Assembly: GCA_900320545.1 (NCBI GenBank) | Contig: ONSU01000007.1 | Coordinates: 54,543-118,542 of the forward strand | DNA from: an uncultured Bacteroidales bacterium | Lineage (GTDB): Bacteria > Bacteroidota > Bacteroidia > Bacteroidales > UBA932 | Direction: 5' to 3' | DNA length: 64,000 bases | Part shown: piece after piece, positions 51,201 to 60,224 of the stretch | How positions within the stretch are numbered: the stretch's first letter is position 1 | Layout: the number at the start of each line of letters is the position of its first letter | The notes under the pieces: model-generated | The model's input: the letters and a program-made list of their open reading frames with translations, nothing else | The model's database searches: none | What the model was told of the DNA's origin: nothing | Made by a program: the position numbers and the translations under genes

Positions 51201-52169
51201 ATGCGAAAATCCGTTGGGATATCGATCCTGGTTGTGGGCGCGCTGTTGCTGGCTTTGGCTGTGGCGGGGCGGGTGTGGGTGCACACCTCGCAGAGGCGGA
51301 TGGCCGTGCGGCGGGATACGCTTGCGGTGCGGCTGGACAGTTGTCTGGACGCCGCTACGCTCCTGTGCGGCATGGACTCGCTATACAGGGTGAAGATGCA
51401 TCGGGATACGGCGGAACGCTTCCGGATGGTCCGGAAGGACCGCCAACCGGACAGACTTGAAGCGGCAGTGGTTCCGCAGGCCTCCCGGCCAGACAGTGCC
51501 GAAGCGGCCTCAAGGCCGGGCAGTCGTGAGGAGACGATGGCTTCGCAGGCAGCCCGGCCGGACAGTGCCGAGGTGGCCGCCCGGCAGGACAGTGCCGAAG
51601 TGGCCGCTCAGGGAAGTCTGGAGGCGACAGTGGCTCCGCAGGCCTCCGCGGACAGTCTGGGGACGGCGGTGCGGGAGCTGCTTGAGACCGTAAAGGCATT
51701 TGGCGGATGGATGCGGGAAACGAATGCGCTGTCGGTGCTCGCGAAGGAGCGGGCGCGGTTTACGCCGTCGATATGTCCGCTCAAGGAGGGGACGTTCCGT
51801 TTTACGGCGCCTTTCGGGGTCCGGACAGATCCGATGGAGGGCGACGGGCGGATGCACGACGGCATCGACCTGGCCTGTCCGCAGGGCAATCCGGTCCACG
51901 TGACGGCGGACGGCGTCGTCGAATTCATCGACAGCGACATCTTCGGCTACGGCAACTGCATTATCGTCGATCACGGCTACGGGTACAAGACCCGTTATGC
52001 GCACCTGAGCATTATCCGCACCAGTGAAAATATCCGCCTCAAGCGGGGCGACATCATCGGAGAGACGGGCGTCTCGGGCCGCGCTACCGGTCCTCATCTC
52101 CATTACGAGGTGATCCTGGACGGCGTGACCGTCGATCCGGAGGAGTATATAGACATAAAGTTGCAGTGA
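51201..52169 (+). CDS. M23 family (LytM-like) metallopeptidase
   Basis: A 322-residue protein with an N-terminal membrane anchor (ISILVVGALLLALAVAG). A long low-complexity linker follows (about residues 85-150) made of degenerate repeats such as RPDSAEAASRPGS, RPDSAEVAARQDSAEV. The C-terminal M23 domain has HDGIDLACPQGNPVHVTADG and the zinc motif GPHLHYEV; the HxxxD and HxH elements are both present, so it should be active on peptidoglycan cross-links. The regular linker should let the catalytic domain reach the wall from the inner membrane. It has its own consensus promoter; the 102-bp array is just upstream. Confidence 0.9.
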   Translation: MRKSVGISILVVGALLLALAVAGRVWVHTSQRRMAVRRDTLAVRLDSCLDAATLLCGMDSLYRVKMHRDTAERFRMVRKDRQPDRLEAAVVPQASRPDSAEAASRPGSREETMASQAARPDSAEVAARQDSAEVAAQGSLEATVAPQASADSLGTAVRELLETVKAFGGWMRETNALSVLAKERARFTPSICPLKEGTFRFTAPFGVRTDPMEGDGRMHDGIDLACPQGNPVHVTADGVVEFIDSDIFGYGNCIIVDHGYGYKTRYAHLSIIRTSENIRLKRGDIIGETGVSGRATGPHLHYEVILDGVTVDPEEYIDIKLQ

Positions 52170-52263
52170 TTTGCAACGGATTATAAATCAGCTGATTGCT
52201 GGTTTTCGTCCCCCTCTGAAACAGGGGTAGGAAAATAAGGAATATATTGACTGTCAGAAGGTT

Positions 52264-52539
52264 ATGACCAAGGGGAATAAAATTGGATGGATTTGCACGG
52301 CCGTGGGGGCGGTGCTCGTCGGGGCGGCGGCCGCTTTCGGCCGGCCGCTGCTGAAGGGGCCGGGATCGGTCCGTGCGGTTCTCGATGAAAAGGCGCGGAC
52401 GGATTCCGCCGGGGCCACCCTTGCCGAGATCGCGGATTCCCTGGCCGGATATACACGGATTGACTCGCTGACCTTCGTCAATCTGTATGGAGATGAAATC
52501 GCAAAAAAGGACCTGAAAGATCCTGAAAAACAGCAGTAA
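52264..52539 (+). CDS. Small membrane-anchored protein, unknown
   Basis: A 91-residue protein with one hydrophobic segment (WICTAVGAVLVGAAAAFG) and a polar tail rich in Asp/Lys (DEIAKKDLKDPEKQQ). It ends 4 bp before the MerR-type gene and probably leads that operon. No domain is recognised; it could be a real small gene given its clean spacing and coding-like base use. Confidence 0.6.
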   Translation: MTKGNKIGWICTAVGAVLVGAAAAFGRPLLKGPGSVRAVLDEKARTDSAGATLAEIADSLAGYTRIDSLTFVNLYGDEIAKKDLKDPEKQQ

Positions 52540-52543
52540 GAGT

Positions 52544-52861
52544 ATGGCTAAAATGTTCTACACCATCGGAGAAGTGTCGGAGATGCTGGGGGAGAACGCC
52601 TCGGCGATCCGGTACTGGTCCAACCACTTCGAGAAATTCATCAAGCCCGAGCGCAACGCCAAGGGCAACCGCCGTTTTACGGAGGACGACATCGCGTATC
52701 TCCGCCAGATCCAGTTCCTGATCAACAAGGAGGGGCTGACCCTGGACGGTGTCGAGAAGAGACTCGTCGCCGACCGCAGGGGCGTCGACCGCAAGCTCAA
52801 AGCCGTGGAATGTCTCCGGAAGATCCGTTCCGAACTCGTAGAGGTCAAGAAGTCGCTATGA
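52544..52861 (+). CDS. MerR-family transcriptional regulator
   Basis: A 105-residue protein with an N-terminal MerR winged helix (MFYTIGEVSEMLGENASAIRYW...RFTEDDIAYLRQIQFLI) and a coiled-coil dimerisation helix. There is no obvious C-terminal effector-binding domain or metal-binding Cys set, so the signal it senses is unknown. Short MerR proteins of this kind next to Nif3 and dnaB are common in Bacteroidota. The stop overlaps the next start (ATGA at 52858-52861). Confidence 0.88.
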   Translation: MAKMFYTIGEVSEMLGENASAIRYWSNHFEKFIKPERNAKGNRRFTEDDIAYLRQIQFLINKEGLTLDGVEKRLVADRRGVDRKLKAVECLRKIRSELVEVKKSL

Positions 52862-53637
52862 GGGTTTCCGATATCACACGGGCCATCGAGGCGTTCGCCC
52901 CGCTCGCCATCCAGGAGAACTGGGACAACAGCGGCCTGCTGATCGGTTCGCCCCTCGATGAAGTCAAAGGGGTGATGATCGGCTTCGACTGCACGTCCGG
53001 CCTTGTGGACCGGGCCCTGGAGGCGGGCTGCAATATGGTCATTACCCATCATCCCCTGATATTCGGCGGCCTGAAGAGCATCCGTCCGGAGGACCCGGTG
53101 GGGAAGGCCGTCATCAAGGCGGTACGGGGCGGCGTCGCCGTCTATGCCGCCCACACGACGGCGGACAAGGTGATCGCCGGAGTCAGCGGCGAGATGGCTC
53201 GAAAAATAGGTCTCGAAAATGTATCCATCCTGGATGAGGAGCCCGGCGGCACCGGCCTCGGCGTCGTCGGCGACCTGCCCGCCCCGATGGAGCCGCAGGC
53301 CCTGTTCGCCCTGCTGAAGGAAAGATTCTCGCTGAAGATGCTTCGCGTCTCCAAACCCGTCGAGGGCAAGGTTTCCCGCATCGCGCTGTGCGGGGGGAGC
53401 GGATCCTCGCTGATCGGCGCGGCCCGTGCCGCCGGCGCGCAGGTCTATGTCTCCGCCGACATCTCCTATCATCATTTCTTCACGCCGGAGGGGTTTATGA
53501 TCGCGGATATCGGCCATTTTGAGAGCGAAGTCGCGATTGTGGATATTTTCTTTTCCGAGTTAAAGAAAAATTTTCCTAACTTTGCAGTCTGCATTGATCC
53601 GGAGATCAAACGCAGCAATCCGATACAATATATTTAA
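52858..53637 (+). CDS. Nif3-like dinuclear metal-centre hexameric protein
   Basis: A 259-residue protein of the Nif3/YbgI (DUF34) family. I chose ATG 52858, coupled to the MerR stop by ATGA. Conserved parts: PLAIQENWDNSGLLIG, MVITHHPLIFGGLKSI, GVAVYAAHTTADKV and GHFESEVAIVDIF; the His/Asp/Glu residues form a binuclear metal site. The family is implicated in GTP cyclohydrolase-like or metal-chaperone activity, but no activity is established. It is followed by a zinc-ribbon coiled-coil gene 6 bp later, a conserved neighbour in Bacteroidota. Confidence 0.92.
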   Translation: MRVSDITRAIEAFAPLAIQENWDNSGLLIGSPLDEVKGVMIGFDCTSGLVDRALEAGCNMVITHHPLIFGGLKSIRPEDPVGKAVIKAVRGGVAVYAAHTTADKVIAGVSGEMARKIGLENVSILDEEPGGTGLGVVGDLPAPMEPQALFALLKERFSLKMLRVSKPVEGKVSRIALCGGSGSSLIGAARAAGAQVYVSADISYHHFFTPEGFMIADIGHFESEVAIVDIFFSELKKNFPNFAVCIDPEIKRSNPIQYI

Positions 53638-53643
53638 CGAAAT

Positions 53644-54438
53644 ATGGCAAAAAAAGTTACTAAAGTCGAAACTCCCATCGATCAGAGGGAGACTTTCGTT
53701 TCCCTGCAGAAGAGTTTTGCGGAGAGCGGTCTTTCGGTAGAAGAGAAACTCCAGATCCTGATTGAACTTCAGGAGGCGGATTCCGAGATCGACAAGATCG
53801 TCCAGCTCCGGGGCGAGCTTCCCGCCGAAGTGGCGGCCCTCGAGGACGAGATCGTCGCCCTCAAGGAGAAAGCGGCCCAGCAGTCGGCCTTCATCGAGGC
53901 CTGCAACCGCGGCATCGCCGAATACAAGCAGGGCATCGTCGAGGACCAGGACGCCATCGTCCGCTATCAGAAGCAGCTGGAAGGCATCCAGAACAGCCGC
54001 GAATACGATTCCCTGAGCAAGGAGATCGAGAACCAGGAACTCGAGAAGCAGATCAAGGACAAGAAGATCGGCGAACTCCGCGAAAAGATCGAAGAGACCG
54101 CCCATTCCCTCGACATGCTCAAGGACCGGATCACCATCCGCACCGAGGACCTCGAGGCCAAGAAGCAGGAGCTCAGCCAGATCGTCGAGTCGACGGCCAA
54201 GGAGGAGAAAGTGCTGCAGGACAAGCGTGAGGCCTGCGCCGCCAAGATCGACGCCCGTACGATGAGCGCCTACGAGCGCATCCGCGCCAGCGTCTGCAAC
54301 CACCTCGCCGTCGTCCGCGTATTCAACGAGAATGCGTGCGGCGGCTGTTTCAATACCATTACCCCGCAGCGCCTCGTCGAGATCGCTTCCCGCAAGAAGC
54401 TGGTCATCTGCGAGCATTGCGGCCGGATTCTGGTCTAA
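53644..54438 (+). CDS. C4-type zinc ribbon coiled-coil protein
   Basis: A 264-residue protein. A long coiled coil (about residues 30-200, regular E/K/L heptads such as KEIENQELEKQIKDKKIGEL) is followed by a C-terminal zinc ribbon, CGGCFNTITPQRL ... ICEHCGRILV, with four cysteines. Proteins of this family (CdsZ/DUF164-like) are found beside Nif3 in many bacteria and are thought to bind RNA or ribosome-associated partners, which is not proven. Confidence 0.9.
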   Translation: MAKKVTKVETPIDQRETFVSLQKSFAESGLSVEEKLQILIELQEADSEIDKIVQLRGELPAEVAALEDEIVALKEKAAQQSAFIEACNRGIAEYKQGIVEDQDAIVRYQKQLEGIQNSREYDSLSKEIENQELEKQIKDKKIGELREKIEETAHSLDMLKDRITIRTEDLEAKKQELSQIVESTAKEEKVLQDKREACAAKIDARTMSAYERIRASVCNHLAVVRVFNENACGGCFNTITPQRLVEIASRKKLVICEHCGRILV

Positions 54439-54450
54439 AAACTTTCCGTT

Positions 54451-55950
54451 ATGCCGCCTGAAAGGAAAAATTCCCGACGAAATCAGGCAGCCGACCTGGA
54501 AACCATAGGGCTTGAGATGGGAAACAAACCGCCTCAAGCTCTTGAAGTTGAAGAGGCTGTACTGGGTGCCATCCTCGTGGAGCCCTCGACGATCGATGCG
54601 TCGATGGACGAGTTGACGCCTTCGTGCTTCTATTCCCCGAAGCACAGGACGATCTTCGAGGCGATATCCTCCCTCGTCAACGACCACGAAGCCGTGGATA
54701 TGGTCACGGTCACCGCCAAACTTCGCGAGAAAGGAAAACTCGACGAGGTGGGCGGCCCCGTGGCGATCGCCGACCTCACGAGCCGGATCGGCGCCGCGGC
54801 CAATATCGAATTCTACATCAAGGTCCTCAAGCAGAAGGCCATCCAGCGCGACCTCATCACCGCGTCGACGGAAATCCTCAAGATGTCCTTCGACGATTCG
54901 GTCCGCGTGGACGATCTTACCGACAAGGCGCAGACCAAGATCTACGACGCCATCAAGAGCAACGTCAAGCGCGACGTGCAGGATATCGGCAGCATCATCA
55001 ACGAAGCCATCGCCGAAATCCAGTCGATGCAGGGCAGAGTGGGTTTGAGCGGGGTTCCTTCCGGATTCCCTTCCATCGACAAAGTCACGATGGGCTGGCA
55101 GAAATCCGACCTCATCATCCTGGCCGCCCGTCCTTCCGTGGGTAAGACGGCCTTCTCGCTGAACCTCGCCCGCAACGCCGCCGTAGACCATCACCGGCCG
55201 GTCGCCGTGTTCTCGCTCGAAATGTCCGCGATCCAGCTCGTCAAGCGTCTGATGACCTCCGAGACGGGCCTTTCCGCCGACAAGATCAAGGGCGGCTCGG
55301 CCCTGGCCGACTACGAATGGGTCCAGCTCGAAGAGCGCATCAAGCGGCTCAGCAAGGCGCCGCTCTACATTGACGACACGCCGGGCATCCCGCTGATGGA
55401 GTTCCGCACCAAGGCCAAGCGTCTCGTCAAGCAGAGTCACGTCGAACTGATCATCGTCGACTACCTCCAGCTGATGCAGGGCCCCGTGGAGCTCCGCGGC
55501 ATGCGCGAGCAGGAAGTCGCGGCCATTTCCCGCACGCTCAAGGCGACGGCGAAGGAACTGAACATCCCGATTATCGCGCTCTCGCAGCTGTCTCGTCAGG
55601 CGGTGCAGCGGCAGGGCGGCGGCGGCAAGCCGGTTCTGAGCGACCTCCGCGAGTCGGGAAGTATCGAGCAGGATGCGGATATGGTCATCTTCATCCACCG
55701 TCCCGATTTTCTCGGCCTCAGCGAAGGACCGGAAGACAAGGAGAAGACCGAGATCATCATCGCCAAGCACCGCAACGGCGAAGTCTGCGACATCCCGCTC
55801 CTGTTCAAGGCCGGACAGGTCAAGTTCGTGGAGCCCGACCAGGCCCTCGACATTCAGGCCGGGGAGATGCGTACGGTGGGCAGCAAGATGAATGAGGATA
55901 CCCCTTCTCCGTTTGAAAACAACGAATTCGGCAACAACAGTGAGTTCTAA
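54451..55950 (+). CDS. dnaB: Replicative DNA helicase
   Basis: Unwinds DNA at the replication fork. The N-terminal domain (PPQALEVEEAVLGAILVEP; KHRTIFEAISSL) is followed by a RecA-fold ATPase with Walker A ARPSVGKTAF (about residue 231), SLEMSAIQLVKRLM, Walker B IIVDYLQLM (about residue 335) and SDLRESGSIEQDADMV. It is 499 residues and shows no intein. Its stop overlaps the RseC-like gene by 11 bp, linking it with the rnf cluster. Confidence 0.96.
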   Translation: MPPERKNSRRNQAADLETIGLEMGNKPPQALEVEEAVLGAILVEPSTIDASMDELTPSCFYSPKHRTIFEAISSLVNDHEAVDMVTVTAKLREKGKLDEVGGPVAIADLTSRIGAAANIEFYIKVLKQKAIQRDLITASTEILKMSFDDSVRVDDLTDKAQTKIYDAIKSNVKRDVQDIGSIINEAIAEIQSMQGRVGLSGVPSGFPSIDKVTMGWQKSDLIILAARPSVGKTAFSLNLARNAAVDHHRPVAVFSLEMSAIQLVKRLMTSETGLSADKIKGGSALADYEWVQLEERIKRLSKAPLYIDDTPGIPLMEFRTKAKRLVKQSHVELIIVDYLQLMQGPVELRGMREQEVAAISRTLKATAKELNIPIIALSQLSRQAVQRQGGGGKPVLSDLRESGSIEQDADMVIFIHRPDFLGLSEGPEDKEKTEIIIAKHRNGEVCDIPLLFKAGQVKFVEPDQALDIQAGEMRTVGSKMNEDTPSPFENNEFGNNSEF

Positions 55951-56374
55951 GGGTGACATCACGCACGAAGGGAAGGTGGTTGCGGTGAATCCGCAGTTCA
56001 CCACGGTGGAGATTACCTCCTCTTCCGCCTGTGCGTCCTGTCACGCCGCAGGCCTTTGCGGAATGGGCGAGGTGCAGGAGAAGGCCATCCAGGTCCCGAC
56101 CGGTCTTTCGGCGGATTATGCCGTCGGGGAGCAGGTAGAGGTCGTCCTTAAGGCGACGATGGGGCTCAAGGCCGTCTGGCTTGCCTATGCCGTGCCCCTT
56201 TTCATCCTGCTCGCGGTGGTGCTCGTGCTGCTGCGGCTGGGTCTGGGAGAACTTCTTTCCGCCGGTGCGGGCCTCGGTGCCGTGGCGCTGTATTATTTTA
56301 TAATATGGTTACTGCGCGCCCGCCTGCGCAATACCTATGTCTTTACCCTCAGGAAATTGAACAAACAACAATAA
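55940..56374 (+). CDS. SoxR-reducing/RseC family membrane protein
   Basis: A 144-residue protein (GTG start at 55940 chosen for a sensible N-terminus; it overlaps the dnaB stop by 11 bp). The cytoplasmic cysteine motif CASCHAAGLCGMG (CxxCxxxxxC-type) precedes two transmembrane helices (AYAVPLFILLAVVLVLLRLGLG; ALYYFIIWLL). RseC is the usual neighbour of rnf genes, and in E. coli the Rsx complex reduces SoxR. Whether it inserts or reduces Fe-S clusters in Rnf here is inference. Confidence 0.88.
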   Translation: MSSKGDITHEGKVVAVNPQFTTVEITSSSACASCHAAGLCGMGEVQEKAIQVPTGLSADYAVGEQVEVVLKATMGLKAVWLAYAVPLFILLAVVLVLLRLGLGELLSAGAGLGAVALYYFIIWLLRARLRNTYVFTLRKLNKQQ

Positions 56375-56380
56375 CCAAGT

Positions 56381-57262
56381 ATGAAAGCATTAATCTTGAC
56401 GGTCGCCATCATCACCTGCCTGGGGCTTGTCCTCGCGGTCGTCCTCTATCTGGTCGCGAAGAAGTTCCGGGTGGAGGAAGATCCCAGGATCGATGAGGTC
56501 GAGAAGGTGATGCCGGGAGCGAACTGCGGCGGCTGCGGCTATGCCGGATGCCGGGCGTTCGCGGAATCCGCCGTGAAAGCGGACAACCTGGACAGCCATT
56601 TCTGCCCTGTCGGCGGCAATGACGTAATGGCCAAAGTGGCCGGCATCCTCGGCTTCGAGGTCAAGGCGAAAGCGCCCGCGGTCGCCGTGGTGCGCTGCAA
56701 CGGCACCTGCGCCAACCGGCCCAGGGTCAATGAGTATGACGGCATCGCCTCCTGTAAGGTAAAGGCGTCGCTTTACAGCGGAGATACGGCCTGCGCGTTC
56801 GGCTGCCTCGGCTGCGGAGACTGCGTGGCCGCCTGTCAGTTCGGCGCCCTTTCGATGGATCCCGAGACGGGTCTCCCCGTCGTGGACGAGGAAAAATGTA
56901 CGGCCTGCGGCGCGTGTGCCAAGGCCTGCCCGAAAGCGATCATCGAACTGCGTCCGAAAGGCCCCCGCGGAATGCGCGTGTATGTGTCCTGTGTCAATAA
57001 GGACAAGGGCCCTGCCGCTAAGAAGGCCTGCGCCGCCGCCTGCATCGGCTGCGGCATCTGCGCCAGGACCTGCACCCACGAAGCGATCGTACTGGAGAAC
57101 AATGTCGCCTATATCGATCCGGCGAAGTGCAAGCTCTGCCGCGAATGTGAGGCGATGTGCCCGACGGGCGCCATCCACGGGATCAATTTCCTGAAGCCGC
57201 TCGACAAGGAGGCCGTGAAGGCCCGGATCCAGGCCAGAAAGGAAAAGAAGGAGGAAAAGTAA
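56381..57262 (+). CDS. rnfB: Rnf complex subunit RnfB
   Basis: A 293-residue Fe-S subunit of the ion-translocating ferredoxin:NAD oxidoreductase. One N-terminal transmembrane helix is followed by the Fe-S domain NCGGCGYAGC (Cys49, 52, 57 and 75). Further ferredoxin-like clusters follow: CFGCLGCGDC-type residues near 146, CTACGACAKACPKAI, CIGCGICARTCTHEAI and CKLCRECEAMCPTGAI, each CxxCxxCxxxCP or close. It takes electrons from ferredoxin. It follows rseC by 6 bp. Confidence 0.96.
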   Translation: MKALILTVAIITCLGLVLAVVLYLVAKKFRVEEDPRIDEVEKVMPGANCGGCGYAGCRAFAESAVKADNLDSHFCPVGGNDVMAKVAGILGFEVKAKAPAVAVVRCNGTCANRPRVNEYDGIASCKVKASLYSGDTACAFGCLGCGDCVAACQFGALSMDPETGLPVVDEEKCTACGACAKACPKAIIELRPKGPRGMRVYVSCVNKDKGPAAKKACAAACIGCGICARTCTHEAIVLENNVAYIDPAKCKLCRECEAMCPTGAIHGINFLKPLDKEAVKARIQARKEKKEEK

Positions 57263-57263
57263 T

Positions 57264-58625
57264 ATGGCAAGAAGAACATTCTCCATCGGCGGGGTGCATC
57301 CCCACGACAGCAAGATTTCCCGGGAGTGTCCGATCGAACCGCTCCCGATCCCCCCGGTCGTATACATCTCCGTCTCCCAGCACATCGGCGCTCCGGCCGT
57401 TCCGGTCGTCGCGCCCGGCGACAAGGTCAAGGTCGGCCAGGTGGTGGCGGAGCCGGGCGGATTCGTCTCGGCGTTCATCCATTCCTCCGTCTCGGGCACG
57501 GTCAAGTCCGTCGGCCCCAGGAAGGATCTCGCCGGCAACAACCAGACCCACATCGAGATCGCGGTCGAAGGCGACGAGTGGCTCGAGACGATCGACCGCT
57601 CCGAAACCCTGGTGACCGACATCCCGGACGACAACAAGGCCATCCTCGACAAGATCCGCCTCGGCGGTATCGTCGGCCTCGGCGGCGCGACTTTCCCCAC
57701 CCACGTCAAGCTTTCGCCGCCTCCCGGTTCCAAATGCGAACGTCTGATCATCAACGGCTGCGAGTGCGAGCCCTACCTGACTTCCGACTTCCGCACCCTT
57801 CTCGAGAAAGGGGAGCAGGTCGTCGTCGGAGCCGCCATCCTCAAGCAGGTGCTGGGCGACGTTCCCTGCACCATCGCCATCGAGGAGAACAAGCCCGAAG
57901 CCATCGCCCATATCAAGGAGGTGATCGCCATCCTCTCGGCCGCATCTCCGAAATTCGCCGGAATGGAAGTGCTTCCGCTCAGGAAACGCTATCCGCAGGG
58001 CGGTGAGAAGCAGCTCATCGATGCGGTAATGCACCGTCAGGTGGGTTCCGGAGCCCTCCCGATCAGCGTCGGCGCCGTCGTGCAGAACGTAGCGACCTCC
58101 CTGGCCGTGTATGACGCCGTCCTCAAAGGCAAGCCGATCATCGACAACAGCGTCACCGTGACGGGCGAATGCTTCCTGCACCAGGCCAATCTCCTCGTGC
58201 GTGTGGGCACCCCGCTGCAGTTTATTCTGGATTACCTCGGCGGCATTCCCGAAGATGCGGCGAAGGTCATCAGCGGCGGCCCGATGATGGGACGCGCCGT
58301 GGCGAACCTCGATGCCGCCACGCTCAAGGGTACCGGCGCCCTGCTGCTCCTGACTGAGAAGCAGACCCGCCGCCGCCCCGAGACCAACTGTATCCGCTGC
58401 GGAAAATGCGCGGACGCCTGCCCGATGGGGCTCGAGCCGTTCCTCCTCCAGAAACTCTCCCGCCTCGGCGACGTGGAGGCCCTCGAGGAGAACGCCGCCC
58501 AGGACTGCATCGAGTGCGGATGCTGCCTGTACAGCTGTCCGGCCGGTATCCCGCTTCTCGATATCATCCGCACCGGCAAGGGTGCCGCCCTCGCCGCGAT
58601 CAGAGCAAGGAATGTAAAAAAATGA
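57264..58625 (+). CDS. rnfC: Rnf complex subunit RnfC
   Basis: A 453-residue NADH-binding, peripheral subunit. It has the RnfC barrel N-terminus (SVSGTVKSVGPRKDL), the NADH/FMN site with GGIVGLGGATFPTHVKL, a SLBB-like middle and two 4Fe-4S motifs, CIRCGKCADACPMGLEP and CIECGCCLYSCPAGIPL. The sequence is complete and starts 2 bp after rnfB. Confidence 0.96.
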   Translation: MARRTFSIGGVHPHDSKISRECPIEPLPIPPVVYISVSQHIGAPAVPVVAPGDKVKVGQVVAEPGGFVSAFIHSSVSGTVKSVGPRKDLAGNNQTHIEIAVEGDEWLETIDRSETLVTDIPDDNKAILDKIRLGGIVGLGGATFPTHVKLSPPPGSKCERLIINGCECEPYLTSDFRTLLEKGEQVVVGAAILKQVLGDVPCTIAIEENKPEAIAHIKEVIAILSAASPKFAGMEVLPLRKRYPQGGEKQLIDAVMHRQVGSGALPISVGAVVQNVATSLAVYDAVLKGKPIIDNSVTVTGECFLHQANLLVRVGTPLQFILDYLGGIPEDAAKVISGGPMMGRAVANLDAATLKGTGALLLLTEKQTRRRPETNCIRCGKCADACPMGLEPFLLQKLSRLGDVEALEENAAQDCIECGCCLYSCPAGIPLLDIIRTGKGAALAAIRARNVKK

Positions 58626-58629
58626 AGCC

Positions 58630-59580
58630 ATGCGTAAATTAATCGTATCTCCTTCGCCCCATATCCACTCCAAGGACTCGACCCGGTCCCTGATGCTCGA
58701 CGTGGTGATCGCCCTGATCCCCGCCGTCATCTGCTCCGTGGTGTTCTACGGGTGGCGTGAACTGCTGCTGCTCGGTGTGAGCGTCGCGACCTGCGTCCTC
58801 CTCGAGTGGGCGGTCACGCGGTTCCTGATGAAGAAACCCTCCACGATCGGCGACCTTTCGGCCGTCATCACCGGTATCCTGCTGGCGCTGAACGTGCCCT
58901 ACACCCTTCCGTGGTGGATCCTCGTGATCGGAGCCGTCGTCGCCGTCGGCGTCGCCAAGCTCTCCTTCGGCGGCATCGGCCAGAATGTCTTCAATCCCGC
59001 CATCGTCGGCCGTGTCTTCCTCCTTGTGAGTTATCCTTCGCAGATGACCCACTGGGAGCAGCCGCAGGGCCTCTTCGGCGTAGACGCCATCACGGGCGCC
59101 ACGCCGCTCGGCGCCGCGAAAGAAGGCACGCTCGGCCAGATCGACTATGCCGACATGCTGTTCGCCAACATCGGCGGCAGCGCCGGCGAGGTCTGCGCCA
59201 TCGCCCTGCTGATCGGTTTTGTCTACCTGCTCTGCCGCAGGGTGATCAAGCCGTGGATCACGCTCAGCATCTTCGCGACCGTCGCCCTTACGGCCCTCAT
59301 CTTCTGGGGCGTCAATCCGGAGCGCTTCACCGATCCGCTCTTCAACCTCCTCACCGGCGGTCTCATCCTCGGCGCCTGCTTTATGGCGACCGACTATGTG
59401 ACCTCTCCGATGAGCGTCTGGGGCGGGGTGATCTTCGGTATCGGCATCGGCTTCCTCACGATGATGATCCGTTACTTCGGGTCCTATCCCGAGGGCGTGA
59501 GTTTCGCCATTCTCATCATGAATGCGTTCGTGCCGCTGCTGAACAGATGGTTCCACCAGAAAAAATTCGGGAGGAAATAG
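58630..59580 (+). CDS. rnfD: Rnf complex subunit RnfD
   Basis: A 316-residue polytopic membrane subunit. The N-terminus is typical (VSPSPHIHSKDSTRSLMLDVVIALIP). The FMN attachment motif is TGATPLG with Thr158. Around nine hydrophobic helices and GGIGQNVFNPAIVGRVFLL match RnfD/NqrB. It carries covalent FMN and forms part of the ion channel. Confidence 0.96.
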   Translation: MRKLIVSPSPHIHSKDSTRSLMLDVVIALIPAVICSVVFYGWRELLLLGVSVATCVLLEWAVTRFLMKKPSTIGDLSAVITGILLALNVPYTLPWWILVIGAVVAVGVAKLSFGGIGQNVFNPAIVGRVFLLVSYPSQMTHWEQPQGLFGVDAITGATPLGAAKEGTLGQIDYADMLFANIGGSAGEVCAIALLIGFVYLLCRRVIKPWITLSIFATVALTALIFWGVNPERFTDPLFNLLTGGLILGACFMATDYVTSPMSVWGGVIFGIGIGFLTMMIRYFGSYPEGVSFAILIMNAFVPLLNRWFHQKKFGRK

Positions 59581-59582
59581 CT

Positions 59583-60224
59583 ATGGCCGTGAAATCCAAC
59601 CTGCTGAACATGTCGCTCATGCTGACGCTCACCTGCCTGGTGTGCTCGGCCATTCTCGGCGGCGCGTATGTCATTACCAAGGATCCCATCGACGCGGCGA
59701 AGGCCGCCAAGACCAACAAGGCCGTCTCCGCGGTGCTTCCCCTTTTCGACGATGCGCAGAAAGGGGAGACGGCGCTCAGGGACGAGGCCTCCGGCGAAGA
59801 GAAGCCCTATGTCTATTATAAGGCCGTGAAGGACGATGAACTCGTCGGCTACGCCATCGAGAGCTCGGTTTCGGGCTTCGGCGGCGAGTTGAAGGTGCTC
59901 GTCGGCTTCACGCCCGACGGGAAGATCTTCGACACGGATGTCCTCGTCAACAACGAGACGCCCGGTCTCGGTGCCAAGTGCGCCGAGTCCGAATCCGTCT
60001 TCCGCCGTCAGTGGAAGGGCTTCGACCCCAAGGTCAAGATGCTCTCCGTCAAGAAGGAAGGCGGCGATATCGACGCGATCACCGCTTCGACCATTACATC
60101 CAAGGCCTACACCCAGGCCGTCTACAATGCCGTCCAGGTCTTCGACGCCCTGAACGGTGAAGCGGCCGACGCCGCCACCGGCGTTTCGGTTCACCCCAAA
60201 GAAGGAGGACAGAGCAATGAGTAA
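59583..60224 (+). CDS. rnfG: Rnf complex subunit RnfG
   Basis: A 213-residue subunit with one N-terminal helix (LNMSLMLTLTCLVCSAILGGAYVI) and a periplasmic FMN-binding domain (GFGGELKVLVGFTPDGKIF). The FMN site is TASTIT with probable attachment residue Thr170, instead of the common SGAT. The ATG at 59583 follows rnfD by 2 bp. Its stop overlaps the start of rnfE by 8 bp. Confidence 0.95.
   Translation: MAVKSNLLNMSLMLTLTCLVCSAILGGAYVITKDPIDAAKAAKTNKAVSAVLPLFDDAQKGETALRDEASGEEKPYVYYKAVKDDELVGYAIESSVSGFGGELKVLVGFTPDGKIFDTDVLVNNETPGLGAKCAESESVFRRQWKGFDPKVKMLSVKKEGGDIDAITASTITSKAYTQAVYNAVQVFDALNGEAADAATGVSVHPKEGGQSNE

Noticed and set aside
53560-56004. An 814-codon minus-strand frame opposite the zinc-ribbon and dnaB genes
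   Set aside because: Antisense to conserved genes; no domain signature.
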